Shown: one piece after another, positions 26,217 to 35,095 of the stretch | Layout of the letters: each line of letters opens with the position of its first letter | Numbering within the stretch: the first letter of the stretch is position 1 | Assembly: GCF_037201915.1 (NCBI RefSeq) | Contig: NZ_CP147505.1 | Coordinates: 1,364,001 to 1,428,000 of the forward strand | Length of the DNA stretch: 64,000 nt | Reading direction: 5' to 3' | Source: Haloplanus sp. CK5-1 | Lineage (GTDB): Archaea > Halobacteriota > Halobacteria > Halobacteriales > Haloferacaceae | The notes under the pieces: generated by a model | The model's input: only the letters and a program-made list of their open reading frames with translations | The model's database searches: none | What the model was told of the DNA's origin: nothing | Translations under genes and position numbers: made by a program

Positions 26217-27131
26217 TCAACTCTCGGCGTGATCGACGAGGTCGATCGCCCGGTCGACGGCGTCGACGGCACTCGTCCCGAAGACGTACGTGATCGGTTC
26301 GATCCCGAAGGCACCCTCGTGGTAGGCGACTCGGGGGACGCCGTCCGCGAAACGGTCGTCGAGACGGGTCCGTCGGTCCTCGTAACCGGCGTCGAACGCA
26401 ACGACCTCCATCCCCTCCGGGACCGCCGCGAGGAGGTGATCGCTCGTGGCGAGGTTGACGGCCCCTCTGACCGTGGGGTCGGCGTCCGCGGCCGCGAGGA
26501 GGGTCGTCGCGACGTGGTGTGACGCTCCGAACTCCGGATTCGACGGCACGTTGAGTCCGCCACGCATCGCGTGGATACGACCCGGAACTGCCGCCACGTC
26601 GGTCTCGTCTTCCGCCTCCGGGAGTGCCATCGCAACGTTCGTCCCGACGTTCGGGACGTGAGCAGCCACCTTCGGGGCGTTCGACAGTCGGCGGACGGCG
26701 TGTCGCACGTTCGACAGGGTTTCGCGCTCGGCCTGGACCGCCCGGTCGCGGCCGCGCACGCACAAATCACACCCCATCCCCGCGAGTGCCGGCATCTCCT
26801 CCTCGTGGATCGCACAGATCGGTCCTCGGTCCTCGAACGCCCACACGAGTTCGAGCAGTTCGGCCAGCGCCTCGTAGTCGTCCATCGTCCCGGCGTCGAA
26901 CCCGTCGGCGATCCGTTCGACCGTCGCCCTTGTCCGCGCGTCGTCCACGAACCGCTCCTCGCCACCCTGCTCCCCCGACAGATACTGGCTGACTGCCGCC
27001 TGTGAGACTCCGAGTCTGGTCGCAATCTCTCGCTGCGAGAACCCCCGATCGGCGAGTTCCGCCGCCAGCATCGATCTGATCGTCGGCAGAAATCGCTCGA
27101 CGACGATTTCGCTCGGCAACTGGATCGTCAC
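26217..27131 (-). CDS. thiR: ThiR-like regulator (HTH + ThiN domain)
   Basis: A 304-aa protein with an N-terminal Xre-type helix-turn-helix (ADRGFSQREIATRLGVSQAAVSQYLSG, about 25-51) and a C-terminal ThiN domain (about 140-300: HVPNVGTNVAMALPEAEDETDVAAVPGRI, PEFGASHHVATTLLAAADADPTVRGAVNLA). A middle C-x2-C (MGCDLCVRG) could bind metal. HTH-ThiN fusions are known archaeal thiamine-pathway repressors (ThiR), where ThiN senses thiamine phosphate; a biosynthetic ThiN would be fused to ThiD. I place the start at GTG 27131 because MTIQLPSEIVVERFLP is typical. A nine-codon ORF upstream overlaps it by GTGA. Confidence 0.78.
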   Translation of the reverse strand: MTIQLPSEIVVERFLPTIRSMLAAELADRGFSQREIATRLGVSQAAVSQYLSGEQGGEERFVDDARTRATVERIADGFDAGTMDDYEALAELLELVWAFEDRGPICAIHEEEMPALAGMGCDLCVRGRDRAVQAERETLSNVRHAVRRLSNAPKVAAHVPNVGTNVAMALPEAEDETDVAAVPGRIHAMRGGLNVPSNPEFGASHHVATTLLAAADADPTVRGAVNLATSDHLLAAVPEGMEVVAFDAGYEDRRTRLDDRFADGVPRVAYHEGAFGIEPITYVFGTSAVDAVDRAIDLVDHAES

Positions 27132-27157
27132 GGTATCACCGTCCGCTCGCGTTCCAT
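27128..27157 (-). other. Leader mini-ORF overlapping thiR start
   Basis: ATG at 27157 lies about 28 bases downstream of the ACATATAAC box (27182-27190, minus strand) and encodes MERERTVIP before a TGA that overlaps the thiR GTG (GTGA). A Shine-Dalgarno-like GGTGAT sits just before the GTG. It may be a coupling or regulatory leader, or chance in a short leader. Confidence 0.35.
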
Positions 27158-27181
27158 GGTCCCCACTCGGAGCGCCGGGAG

Positions 27182-27190
27182 TTATATGTC
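27182..27190 (-). promoter_or_regulatory. TATA-like promoter of thiR
   Basis: Minus-strand ACATATAAC is the only A/T-rich element upstream of the ThiR-like gene. It sits about 53 bases before the GTG start, implying a short leader. Confidence 0.5.
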
Positions 27191-27249
27191 CGCCACGCGC
27201 TGTCGGCGATCCGTCACGTTTAGACGATGGGTGATCGTACGCCACCTCG

Positions 27250-27594
27250 ATGCAGCCCGTATCCTTCGACGCGGCGGAGACGTACGAACCGGACGAGGGT
27301 TGGCGACGCGTGTCGATGGCCGGAAGCGACCGGTTCAGCTTCGAGTGGTTCGAGAAGCCGCCGGGTCACTCCTCGTCGATGCACGACCACGAGAACGAAC
27401 AGGTCTGTCTGGTGTTGGCGGGTGAACTCACCGTCTACACCGAGGACGACGCGGTGACGCTGGACCAGTACGACTCCGTCTATCTGGAGCCGTGGGAGTC
27501 CCACCGCGTCGAGAACACCGGCGACGAGCGTGCGGTCGGCCTCGACGTCTTCGCTCCGGGGCGGTCGTTCGACTTCTGGACCGAGCGGGAGTGA
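27250..27594 (+). CDS. Cupin-domain protein
   Basis: A 114-aa single cupin barrel. Metal ligands are visible in the first motif HSSSMHDHENEQVCLVLAGELTVY (two His, a Glu) and in the second motif PWESHRVENTGDERAVGLDVF (His). Such small cupins are often dioxygenases, isomerases or sensors; nothing here selects among them. It is divergent from thiR with about 120 bases between, and starts at ATG 27250 about 30 bases after a GTTTAGAC box. Confidence 0.85.
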   Translation: MQPVSFDAAETYEPDEGWRRVSMAGSDRFSFEWFEKPPGHSSSMHDHENEQVCLVLAGELTVYTEDDAVTLDQYDSVYLEPWESHRVENTGDERAVGLDVFAPGRSFDFWTERE

Positions 27595-28508
27595 ACTCCC
27601 CTCCACGTGGTGCGTCACGGACGAGCGGATCGAAAGTGCCGCGCCCGCGTGGTCTCGAAGAGTTCTCGTCGGCCCCGAAGAGATAATATCTCAAGGTATT
27701 CTATAAATATGATATATCTTGGAGATCGGATCGCACTACGCCACCCCGACGCTCCAGCACCACCGTTCGCCCAACGTCCGCCTCGTTCCGGTCGATACGT
27801 CCTCGGGGGGCATCGATTCGGACGTCGTTCGCTCCTGAAAACCGCGGTAACGATCGATTTGGGCCCGAACTGGGACGACGCTGATCCGAAGTCGTCGCAC
27901 GTCCGAACCCGAACGGTGACAACGGCGTATTCACGGAGGGTACAGTGTCTCTGGACGACGTACGTCGCTTTTGTCCCCTTCTGATCGGCGATGCCGGCCG
28001 TCCGAGACCGTCCCAGACAGGGACGGTGTCCATCTTGACGCTTCTGTACGGAGCGGGGCAGATTCGAATATATTATATCTGATAGTTTATGGGACTATAC
28101 CGATATCGTATGAATATTGCCGTACCGAACCGCGGTGTCACTAGCCGTCACGATCCCCCGACCCCTCGTGGGGAAGCACGCCCTGGGGCTCCCGACGGAG
28201 TCACGCCGAGTGCGTCCCGTCGTCGATCGGTCCGTTCGATAACGGAGAACGAAGCTCGCACCGGAGGCGTGGCCTCGGACCGATCGATCCGATCGCTTCG
28301 AGACGGTCGCGGACAGAAAATAACATACATATGCTTGTTAGTCACTCGCTTCGACGACGGCGGAGTGCCGACTCGTCCGTTCGAGAAATACAAACGCCTG
28401 TTTTCCCCGCGAGACGGTCGTCCGTGCCAGCGAGTCTCCGTCCTCGTCTCTCGATAGCGACGGAGTCGTTCGAGCGGTGCGAACGACGGAAGGCATCGCC
28501 GGTGCCCG
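27595..28508. other. Gene-poor AT-variable stretch
   Basis: About 0.9 kb with no convincing gene on either strand. It holds several A/T islands (for example 27680-27720 and 28065-28115) and mixed-frame ORFs with Arg/Ser-rich, non-acidic translations. The base composition differs from neighbouring genes, which suggests decayed or horizontally acquired DNA. No inverted repeats or transposase motifs were seen. Confidence 0.6.
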
Positions 28509-28856
28509 TCACCGTCCGTCGAAGCCTGCGAGTCGTGCCGTCCACTCGGCGTCCTGATCGGTGACGATTTTACCTCCGTCGGTCGTTTCGGAGTCGGGCG
28601 TCCCCTGCCCGGACGACCGGCCGTTCGATCCAGTGTCCCCACGCTCGACCACGACGATAGACGCTACGCTCGATGCTGCCTCGTGCAGGTTACCGAACAG
28701 TCGCCTCACTCCGTCGCTGTCCGCGTCGAACGCGACCACGCGGTAGCGAAGACAGCCCGGACCACAACCCCGTCGGGTGGGTTCGCAACCCGTCACGTCG
28801 TGAGTACGGTGGCCGAGGACGCCGATCAGGGGCGACCGGTACGTCGGTCTCTCCAC
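28509..28856 (-). pseudogene. Possible gene or gene remnant, unknown
   Basis: The frame encodes a plausible acidic haloarchaeal segment, VVAFDADSDGVRRLFGNLHEAASSVASIVVVERG, followed by a Ser/Gly/Asp-rich tail. The N-terminal 35 residues look non-coding (Arg/Cys/Pro-rich), and no promoter is evident at the first ATG. The likely start would be internal, or the 5' end is lost. I do not recognise the family. It could equally be a chance frame. Confidence 0.3.
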
Positions 28857-29021
28857 CCGGCCGCGCCTCTCGGAGCGTGGTAGCTCGAGTGTGTGGAGTC
28901 GTCGACGAACCCGGAGTCCGTCCCCGCGCGAAAAACACGGAACTCACCGGCGACGGATGTGCGCTCGGCACCGGTACCGTCCGTCACCACCCGCGGCCGC
29001 ACGGTCGGCGTCGTGGTCGAC

Positions 29022-30272
29022 TCAATCCGCCGAGGGGGTTCCCGTCTCCGAGAAGTAGTTGGCGGTCTGTTCGTCGAGGTCGAGCTTCCGGAACAGGGTG
29101 TACGCGACGAAGCCCACGGGGAGGCCGATCATCCACGAGAGATCCATCATCAGGAGGCTCGCCCCGGATCCGACGAGGACGCTCGCGACGGCAGTAACCG
29201 AGATGCCCCGGATGAACCAGAACTTCGAATCGCGACTCTTGTCGTACAGCGAGCTGATCGAGGTGTCTTCCGCACGGAAGAGCCAGTAGTCGGCCAGCAA
29301 CACGCCGAGCACCGGTCCGAGGGGGACGGAGTACGCGTTGATGAACAGGAAGTAGATCTCGCCACCCGAGAACAGCACCCAAGGGAACGACGCGACGGAC
29401 AGGATGCCCGTGATGACGAGCCCCTGTTCCCACGAGACGTCGACCGCGTCCTGTAGCACGTGAACGGGTGGGACGATGTTGAGTGTGAGGTTCGACGAAA
29501 TCTGCGCGGCGAGGACGAACACCAGCATCGCGACGCCGATCAGCGGACTCGGTGCCACCTCCATGATCGCGTACACCGGATTCGCGGTGTCCGTCGAGAT
29601 ACCGAAGATGAGGCCGACGAGCGCCATGTACATCATCGCCGGCGCGATGCCGAGCAGGTGGCCCCAGACGTGGTTGCCCAGTCCCCGCCGTTTCTCCAGG
29701 TGTCGACTGATGTCGGCGGCGTTGAGCGCCCCGGTCAGCGCCGTCCCGACGTGTGCGGCGACGATGGTGAAGAAGGGTAGACCCCAGGTCCCGCCGTAGT
29801 TGAGCGACTCCGTCGCGAGCCCCTGTGTCGACACGACGACGTACACGGTGTACGCAAGGAGGACGATGATCACGCCCGCAACGATGGAGTCGAACCACTT
29901 GATCGACGTGATCCCTCCCCACGCCAGACCGATGTTCAACAGCGTGAACAGGGCGAAGTATGCCGGAACGTTGCCGAAGCCCCAGAGGGTCGTCGTGATG
30001 CTGTTGATCGCCAGTGCACCGATCCAGTTGCCGATTCCGAGCCACCCGATAGCCGGGATGACACGGACGATGTTCGGGAGCAACGAGCCACGGATCCCGA
30101 AGGCCGCTCGTGACTGCGTGACGAAGGGGATTCCTTTCTTGTACCCCCACACGCCGTTCACGACGAAGAAGATGGCCGACGTCGTGGCACCGATGGCCAT
30201 CGCGATGGCGGCCTGAAACAGGTTGAGCGGTCCCTGCGGGTGGACGGCGAAAAACGCCGTCGCGAATGTGTG
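29022..30272 (-). pseudogene. NCS1-family permease lacking its 5' end
   Basis: From ATG 30200 the frame gives 392 aa of a cytosine/allantoin-type NCS1 transporter: NGVWGYKKGIPFVTQSRAAFGIRGS (TM2-3 linker), WGGITSIKWFD, THEN ten or so hydrophobic helices, ending ADYWLFR and YTLFRKLDLDEQTANYF. Homology-like sequence continues 24 codons further upstream in frame (FFAVHPQGPLNLFQAAIAMAIG) and then hits a stop at 30273. The N-terminal tail and most of TM1, which contribute to the Na+ and substrate sites, are missing. The adjacent sequence is the promoter of the ASRP gene, so a rearrangement probably removed the 5' end. A shortened working protein is unlikely but cannot be excluded. Confidence 0.75.
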
Positions 30273-30305
30273 TTATTCCACTCGCAGCGACACGGTCACG
30301 ACAAC

Positions 30306-30314
30306 GTTTTTATC
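30306..30314 (+). promoter_or_regulatory. TATA box of the ASRP gene
   Basis: GTTTTTATC lies about 28 bases upstream of the ATG at 30339, fitting leaderless transcription. Confidence 0.6.
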
Positions 30315-30338
30315 TCGCGGCCTCGACCAACGAGCGTG

Positions 30339-32276
30339 ATGGACACGGAACTGCTCGGGCGGACGGCCCGGATCGAGGTGCGGAACGTCGGTGGTATCGA
30401 CGAGACGGCCGTCGAATTCGATCCCGGTATCACGGTCCTGACGGGGCGGAACGCGACGAACCGGACGTCGTTGCTCCGGTCGATCATGGCCGTCATGGGA
30501 AGCGACGACGCATCCCTCAAAGCCGACGCCGACGACGGTCGGGTCGAACTCACCGTCGGTGGCGACGCCGGCGAGCGCTACGTGCGAACGTTCACGAGGA
30601 CGAACGGAGCGGTGTCGACCGGTGGTGAGCCGTTTCTCGACGACCCGGAACTCGCGGATCTGTTCGCGTTCCTGCTGGAATCCAACGAGGTCCGCCGCTC
30701 GGTCGCGAGAAGCGAGGATCTGCGGGAACTTATCATGCGACCGATAGACACCGACGCGATCCGTGCCGAGATCCGGGAACTCGAACGCGAGAAATCCAGA
30801 ATCGACGACGACCTCTCCGCGCTCGACGACCTGAAAGGTGACCTGCCACAACTCGAACGGGAGCGAAATCGTCTCGAAACCGACATCGAGGAGAAGCGGG
30901 CAGAACTCGCGGCCAAAGAGGACGAGATCGAGACGCTGGACGCCGACCTCGACGAGACGAGGGCGGAACAACGGGAACTCGAATCGCGACTCGACGACCT
31001 ACGCGAGAAGCGATCGGAGCTGGAACGGGTTCGGTCGGACATCGACCTCCAGCAGGATAGCATCGAGTCCCTCACGGCCGAACGGAGGGAACTGGAGGCC
31101 GAGCGCGACGACCTTCCCGACGCGCCGATGGGTGACCACGCCGACATCGACGAGGAGATCGAGCGACTGCGCGAACGCATCGAGACGCTCGAACGCGAGG
31201 TGAGCGACCTCCAAGACGTGATTCAGTTCAACGAGAACCAGCTCGACGAGACGGGGTCGGTAACGGCACACTTGGACGAAGGCGGCACCCCCACCGACGC
31301 GCTCGTCGACGAGACGGTGGCCTGTTGGACCTGTGGCTCCACCGTCGAGACCGAGCGGATCACGAGTACGCTCGACCAACTTCGGGACGTCCGCCGGGAG
31401 AAACTGGAGACGACCCGGACACTCGAGTCCGAACTGTCCCAACTGAAAGAGGAGCAACGCAAGTACCAAAAACAGCAGCAGCGCAAGGAGTCGCTGGACC
31501 GCCAACTCGACGACATCGCGGTCGAACTCGAGGATCGCGAGACGCAACTCGACAGCCTGCGCGAGGAACGCGAGCGACTCAACGCCGACGTCGAGGAACT
31601 CGAATCGGAGATCGAGACCCTAGAATCTGACGACTTCGACGGTATCCTCGACCTCCACAAGGAGGCGAACCAACTCGAGTTCGAACTCGGCCGACTCGAA
31701 TCGGATCTCGACGACGTGATCGAACGGATCGGTGACGTCGAGGAGCGACTGGCCGAGGAGGACCAACTCCGTTCCCAGCGCGAAGAGATCGACACGGAGC
31801 TTCGGAACCTTCGGACACGAATCGATCGGATCGAGGCGAACGCCGTCGAACAGTTCAACGACCACATGGGATCCGTTCTCGATATCCTCGGCTACGACAA
31901 CCTCGAACGAATCTGGATCGAGCGGGTCGAACGCACCGTTCAGGAGGGTCGCCGGAACGTCCAGAAGACGCTGTTCGAGCTTCACATCGTCCGGAGCACG
32001 GACAGTGGCGCGACCTTCGAGGACACGATCGATCACCTCTCCGAGAGCGAGCGCGAGGTGACGGGTCTCGTCTTCGCGCTCGCGGGCTATCTCGTCCACG
32101 ACGTGCACGAGACGGTTCCGTTCGTGTTGCTGGACTCGCTGGAGGCCATCGACTCCGAACGCATCGCCGCGCTGACCGAGTACGTCGCCGAGTACGCCGA
32201 GTTCCTCGTCGTCGCGTTACTCCCCGAGGACGCCCAGGCCCTCGACGACACACACACTCGTGTGACGGAGATCTAG
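30339..32276 (+). CDS. sph3: Archaea-specific SMC-related protein (Sph3-like)
   Basis: A 645-aa SMC/Rad50-like ABC ATPase. The head N-half has a variant Walker A, GRNATNRTS (residues 36-44), where the usual GK(S/T) is replaced by RT. Long coiled coils (about 130-320 and 340-530) surround a single CxxC at about 328-331 (ACWTCGS), a Rad50-like zinc hook. The C-terminal head has the signature-like HLSESEREVTGLV (near 567) and Walker B VPFVLLDSLEAID (near 593). It is encoded convergent with rdfA (four-base overlap). In Haloferax this neighbourhood (sph3-rdfA) controls rod/disk cell shape. Whether ATP hydrolysis survives the Walker A change is open. Confidence 0.88.
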   Translation: MDTELLGRTARIEVRNVGGIDETAVEFDPGITVLTGRNATNRTSLLRSIMAVMGSDDASLKADADDGRVELTVGGDAGERYVRTFTRTNGAVSTGGEPFLDDPELADLFAFLLESNEVRRSVARSEDLRELIMRPIDTDAIRAEIRELEREKSRIDDDLSALDDLKGDLPQLERERNRLETDIEEKRAELAAKEDEIETLDADLDETRAEQRELESRLDDLREKRSELERVRSDIDLQQDSIESLTAERRELEAERDDLPDAPMGDHADIDEEIERLRERIETLEREVSDLQDVIQFNENQLDETGSVTAHLDEGGTPTDALVDETVACWTCGSTVETERITSTLDQLRDVRREKLETTRTLESELSQLKEEQRKYQKQQQRKESLDRQLDDIAVELEDRETQLDSLREERERLNADVEELESEIETLESDDFDGILDLHKEANQLEFELGRLESDLDDVIERIGDVEERLAEEDQLRSQREEIDTELRNLRTRIDRIEANAVEQFNDHMGSVLDILGYDNLERIWIERVERTVQEGRRNVQKTLFELHIVRSTDSGATFEDTIDHLSESEREVTGLVFALAGYLVHDVHETVPFVLLDSLEAIDSERIAALTEYVAEYAEFLVVALLPEDAQALDDTHTRVTEI

Positions 32277-32905
32277 CCGTCGCGCTCGCAGTCACAACCC
32301 CCGCGTTCGAGTAGTTCGACGATACCGTACTGCGAGCCACAGTCCTCACAGAGCACGTCGACGTCGACGAACAGACGGAAGGTGCCCAGTGTGAGCCGAT
32401 CGGTCGACTGCAGGCGTTCCAGACTCCCCTCGGTGACGGACCGCAGCCGGGAGCGGAGCCGCTGGATCGTCTCGCGGACGCTCCGCACCCGGTCGCTCGC
32501 GGACGGCGAGTCGTACTCCGCGTCCCGATACTCGGTCAGATACGAGCGGATGGCCTGGTACGAGACGAAATCCCGCTCGAGTCCGTCGACGTCGACGCCG
32601 TCACGTTCCAGTCGGGTACGCGCTTCCGTCCGCATCCCGCTGCTCACGTCATCGGCAGTCAGGAGACGATACAGGTTCTCGATCTCGCCGTCCACGGTCG
32701 ACGCGCCGGCGGACAGCAACGCGCGTTCGAGGAGCCGTCGGTTGAACCGGTCGGCTAGGTCTCGGAGGCTCTCGCGCTCCTCCCCATCAGCGGTCCAGCG
32801 ACGCTCGAGTTCGTCGCCGAACGCGACGCCGAGGTCGTACTTCTCGAGTAGTCGGGCCACTTTGTTCGATTTCGGTCCCGACTCGGTTCGGTCCTCGTCT
32901 GTCAC
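32273..32905 (-). CDS. rdfA: Rod-determining factor RdfA
   Basis: A 210-aa cytoplasmic protein matching RdfA, which in Haloferax volcanii is needed for the rod form. The conserved opening is SNKVARLLEKYDLGVAFGDELERRWTA, a middle helical region follows (NRRLLERALLSAGASTVDGEIENLYRLLT), and the C-terminus has a zinc-ribbon-like end with CEDCGSQYG and GGCDCERDG. The GTG at 32905 is chosen because a strong TATA box (ATATAAAA at 32931) lies 29 bases upstream; the longer frame to 33001 passes through that promoter. It overlaps the 3' end of the ASRP gene. Confidence 0.85.
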   Translation of the reverse strand: MTDEDRTESGPKSNKVARLLEKYDLGVAFGDELERRWTADGEERESLRDLADRFNRRLLERALLSAGASTVDGEIENLYRLLTADDVSSGMRTEARTRLERDGVDVDGLERDFVSYQAIRSYLTEYRDAEYDSPSASDRVRSVRETIQRLRSRLRSVTEGSLERLQSTDRLTLGTFRLFVDVDVLCEDCGSQYGIVELLERGGCDCERDG

Positions 32906-33334
32906 TGCACGCAAATAGCGCGATCCGAGTATATAAAATGTGCGTGCAGTGTATCGACGATTCGACCGAGCCCAGCGAGGGAGCGAGTGCCCGAGTATCA
33001 CCCCGACCTATCGGATTCGAACACAAAATAGAATATCTATATGTTTGGATCGCGACGCTCGGCGACCGGGACGGAGCGCCAAACCGTCGCGTTCGATGCG
33101 GGACGTCGATCGGTCCGTCGGCAGCGACACTGCTTTTCCGTTGGATCGTACGTCGCCGCTCGAATCGGGAATCAACCGACCGATACGGCGATATCTTGGG
33201 AGCAGACGCCGTCGGTTCACTTCTCACGAACGGTGGTTGGGGAACTCTTCGGGTTCGGACGCGTCGCTGTCGGCCGGACCGTATAAGACATATTGAATTT
33301 GGCAGTACGATCTACTATATTGTTTCTGATACGA
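32906..33334. other. Intergenic region with rdfA promoter, no gene seen
   Basis: About 430 bases. It contains the rdfA TATA box ATATAAAA (32931-32938) and A/T islands near 33025-33050. Several overlapping short frames translate into Arg-rich sequence with no coding character. Nothing else is recognised until the integrase-like fragment. Confidence 0.6.
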
Positions 33335-33385
33335 TCGTCGGCGGGACCCATCGTCGCCCGTTTGCGCTCGTTCGCCGCCGTCCGT
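33335..33385 (-). pseudogene. Orphan tyrosine-recombinase fragment
   Basis: About 50 bases are nearly identical to part of the integrase at 34082-35095. The minus-strand translation RRTAANERKRAT matches the integrase RRTAANKRKRAT, with identical or synonymous codons and one Lys/Glu change. It lies directly after the stop of gene 33395 and about 1.1 kb from the full integrase copy, in the same orientation. The similarity fades at both ends. It is a piece of a second recombinase gene or a segmental duplication. Confidence 0.65.
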
Positions 33386-33394
33386 CGACCCCGC

Positions 33395-33898
33395 TCACTC
33401 GAGGTAGCCGTGCTCTTCGAGTTTCGACTCCGCGTGTACGAAATTGACGAGACACCCGACAGCCGGATATCGTTCGGCGAAGTCACGAATCCACTCCACG
33501 GTATCCGCCGATCCGAACCCTTTCAGTATCGATACGACCTCCGGCTTGCGGCGTTCGACCGCTTCGACGACGTCGTCGTCTACCCGGTCGTCGACCGCCG
33601 CCGCGTAGGTACGGTGTTCGTCGGATTCCCACATCGCCTCGAACTGGTTGAATAGGTCCAGCGACTCGTAGTACTCGTGGTAGTCCCGTACCACGGGGTC
33701 GACGCTCCCGAGGAGCGCCGATCGGTCGTCGAACCCACTCCGTTCGACGGAGAGGTCCCCGTTCGCCAGTGCGCGTTCGAGTTCGTCCGTCACGCGCCCG
33801 GCCGTCACGCCGTCCGGTTTGTCCAACTCCTCCATCGCTATGGAATCGTCCCCCGATCCGAGGCGGTCGTGGATGTTATCGACGATATCGAACAGCAC
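33395..33898 (-). CDS. Hypothetical protein next to integrase region
   Basis: A 167-aa acidic soluble protein I do not recognise. The N-terminal part (FDIVDNIHDRLGSGDDSIAMEELDKPDGVTAGRVTDELERAL) looks helical, the middle holds DYHEYYESLDLFNQFEAMWESDEHRTYAAAVDDRVDD, and the end is FVHAESKLEEHGYLE. The GTG at 33898 lies about 32 bases after an ATTATATTTTAC box. Location between the integrase fragment and the integrase gene suggests mobile-element cargo, but composition is haloarchaeal. No function proposed. Confidence 0.65.
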   Translation of the reverse strand: MLFDIVDNIHDRLGSGDDSIAMEELDKPDGVTAGRVTDELERALANGDLSVERSGFDDRSALLGSVDPVVRDYHEYYESLDLFNQFEAMWESDEHRTYAAAVDDRVDDDVVEAVERRKPEVVSILKGFGSADTVEWIRDFAERYPAVGCLVNFVHAESKLEEHGYLE

Positions 33899-34081
33899 GG
33901 ACCACGCGTTCGCGGGGTCGATTATTATATTTTACTCTACTTATCGACCGGTCCGGTGGTGGCTCGGGTATCGTCTCAGGCTGACGAGTCGAGTGTTGTC
34001 GACCTTTCACCGGCCGAGGTTCGGCCTGCCCGATCGAGTCGCCCGTAATTATATATCGCGACATACGATTTATCGGTCCGC

Positions 34082-35095
34082 TCACGCAAGCGTGTAGATG
34101 TGTTCTTCGTACGTCCGGCGGACGCGGTCCCCCCAGTCGTGGGTGTAGGTGTCGATGACGTCGCTGGCGACGTCGCCACGGAGGTACTTCACGATGCCGC
34201 GGTCGCCGGCCCGGTCCCGGAGGTGGGTGGTGAAGAAGTGACGGAAGTAGTGGGGTGTGACGTTCTCCTCCGCGCCACCGCCCTCGCGGTGCCAGCCACG
34301 CTCGCTCGCGTGGCCCTCGACGATGTGGTGGACGACGTGTGGTGTGACACGTTCGCCCCACCCGTCGCCGGTGCTCACGAAGAGCGGCTCCGCCTGCGAG
34401 ACGGGATCCGGCCGGATCGCCAACCAGCGGACCAGCGACCGTCGCAGTTCCTCGTCGACGGGAATCACCGTCGCCCGCTTGCGCTTGTTCGCCGCCGTCC
34501 GTCGCTCGCCGTCGATCTCGTCGCCGACGGCACGGTCGGCCGCGACGAACAGGGCATTCCCCCGGCCGTCCAGTTGGGGGCGGACCGACACGTCGATTCG
34601 GTCCCGCGTCGTCGGGATCGAGAGGTCTCGGAGATCCAGATTGCACAGTTCACCCACTCGGACGCCGGTTTTGAGCATCGTCAGTAGGAGCGTCCGATCC
34701 AGCGGGTGATCGATCGAAGCGAGGAAGTCGCGCATCTCGGGAATCGATATCTCCCGTCGGGTCGGGTCGGTGTTGATGCGTTCGTCCATCTCTTCGACGA
34801 CGAGCGTCATCGGGTTGGACTCGAAGGTCCCGACCTGTGTCATGTACGCGTAGAACCGGTGGAGGTACGCGGCGTAGGTCGCGACGGTGCTCTCGGCGAC
34901 GGAGTTCCGGAGACGGTGAATCCACGCCATGCAGTCCCTGTGTTCGGCGTTCGCGGGGTCGTCGACGCCGCGCTCCTCGGTGAGGAACGTCTCGAACTCC
35001 CGGAGGACACGCTCGTAGGCCTGCTTGGTCCGGTCGGTCTTGCCGTGGTAGGTCATGTCCTGCAGGAAGTAGCCCACGGGGTCGGCATCGCTCAC
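34082..35095 (-). CDS. Tyrosine recombinase / site-specific integrase
   Basis: A 337-aa XerC/D-type integrase. The N-terminal SAM-like core-binding domain is TKQAYERVLREFETFLTEERGVDD...YAAYLHRFYAYM (about 20-100). The catalytic domain has Arg in KTGVRVGELCNLDLRDL (near 146), His-x-x-Arg in PHYFRHFFTTHLRDRAG (near 283) and nucleophile Tyr in VIDTYTHDW (near 316). The residues needed for strand exchange appear present. The GTG start overlaps the DUF5805 stop (GTGA), so both are translated together. Integrase-DUF5805 pairs are widespread on haloarchaeal chromosomes, so this need not mark a recent element, though neighbouring remnants suggest local mobility. Confidence 0.9.
   Translation of the reverse strand: MSDADPVGYFLQDMTYHGKTDRTKQAYERVLREFETFLTEERGVDDPANAEHRDCMAWIHRLRNSVAESTVATYAAYLHRFYAYMTQVGTFESNPMTLVVEEMDERINTDPTRREISIPEMRDFLASIDHPLDRTLLLTMLKTGVRVGELCNLDLRDLSIPTTRDRIDVSVRPQLDGRGNALFVAADRAVGDEIDGERRTAANKRKRATVIPVDEELRRSLVRWLAIRPDPVSQAEPLFVSTGDGWGERVTPHVVHHIVEGHASERGWHREGGGAEENVTPHYFRHFFTTHLRDRAGDRGIVKYLRGDVASDVIDTYTHDWGDRVRRTYEEHIYTLA

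Noticed and set aside
27607-27984. 125-aa plus-strand frame
   Set aside because: Arg/Pro-rich translation without haloarchaeal codon bias, in an AT-variable region with no promoter spacing.
28148-28642. 164-aa minus-strand frame
   Set aside because: Basic, low-complexity composition and no domain; probably non-coding.
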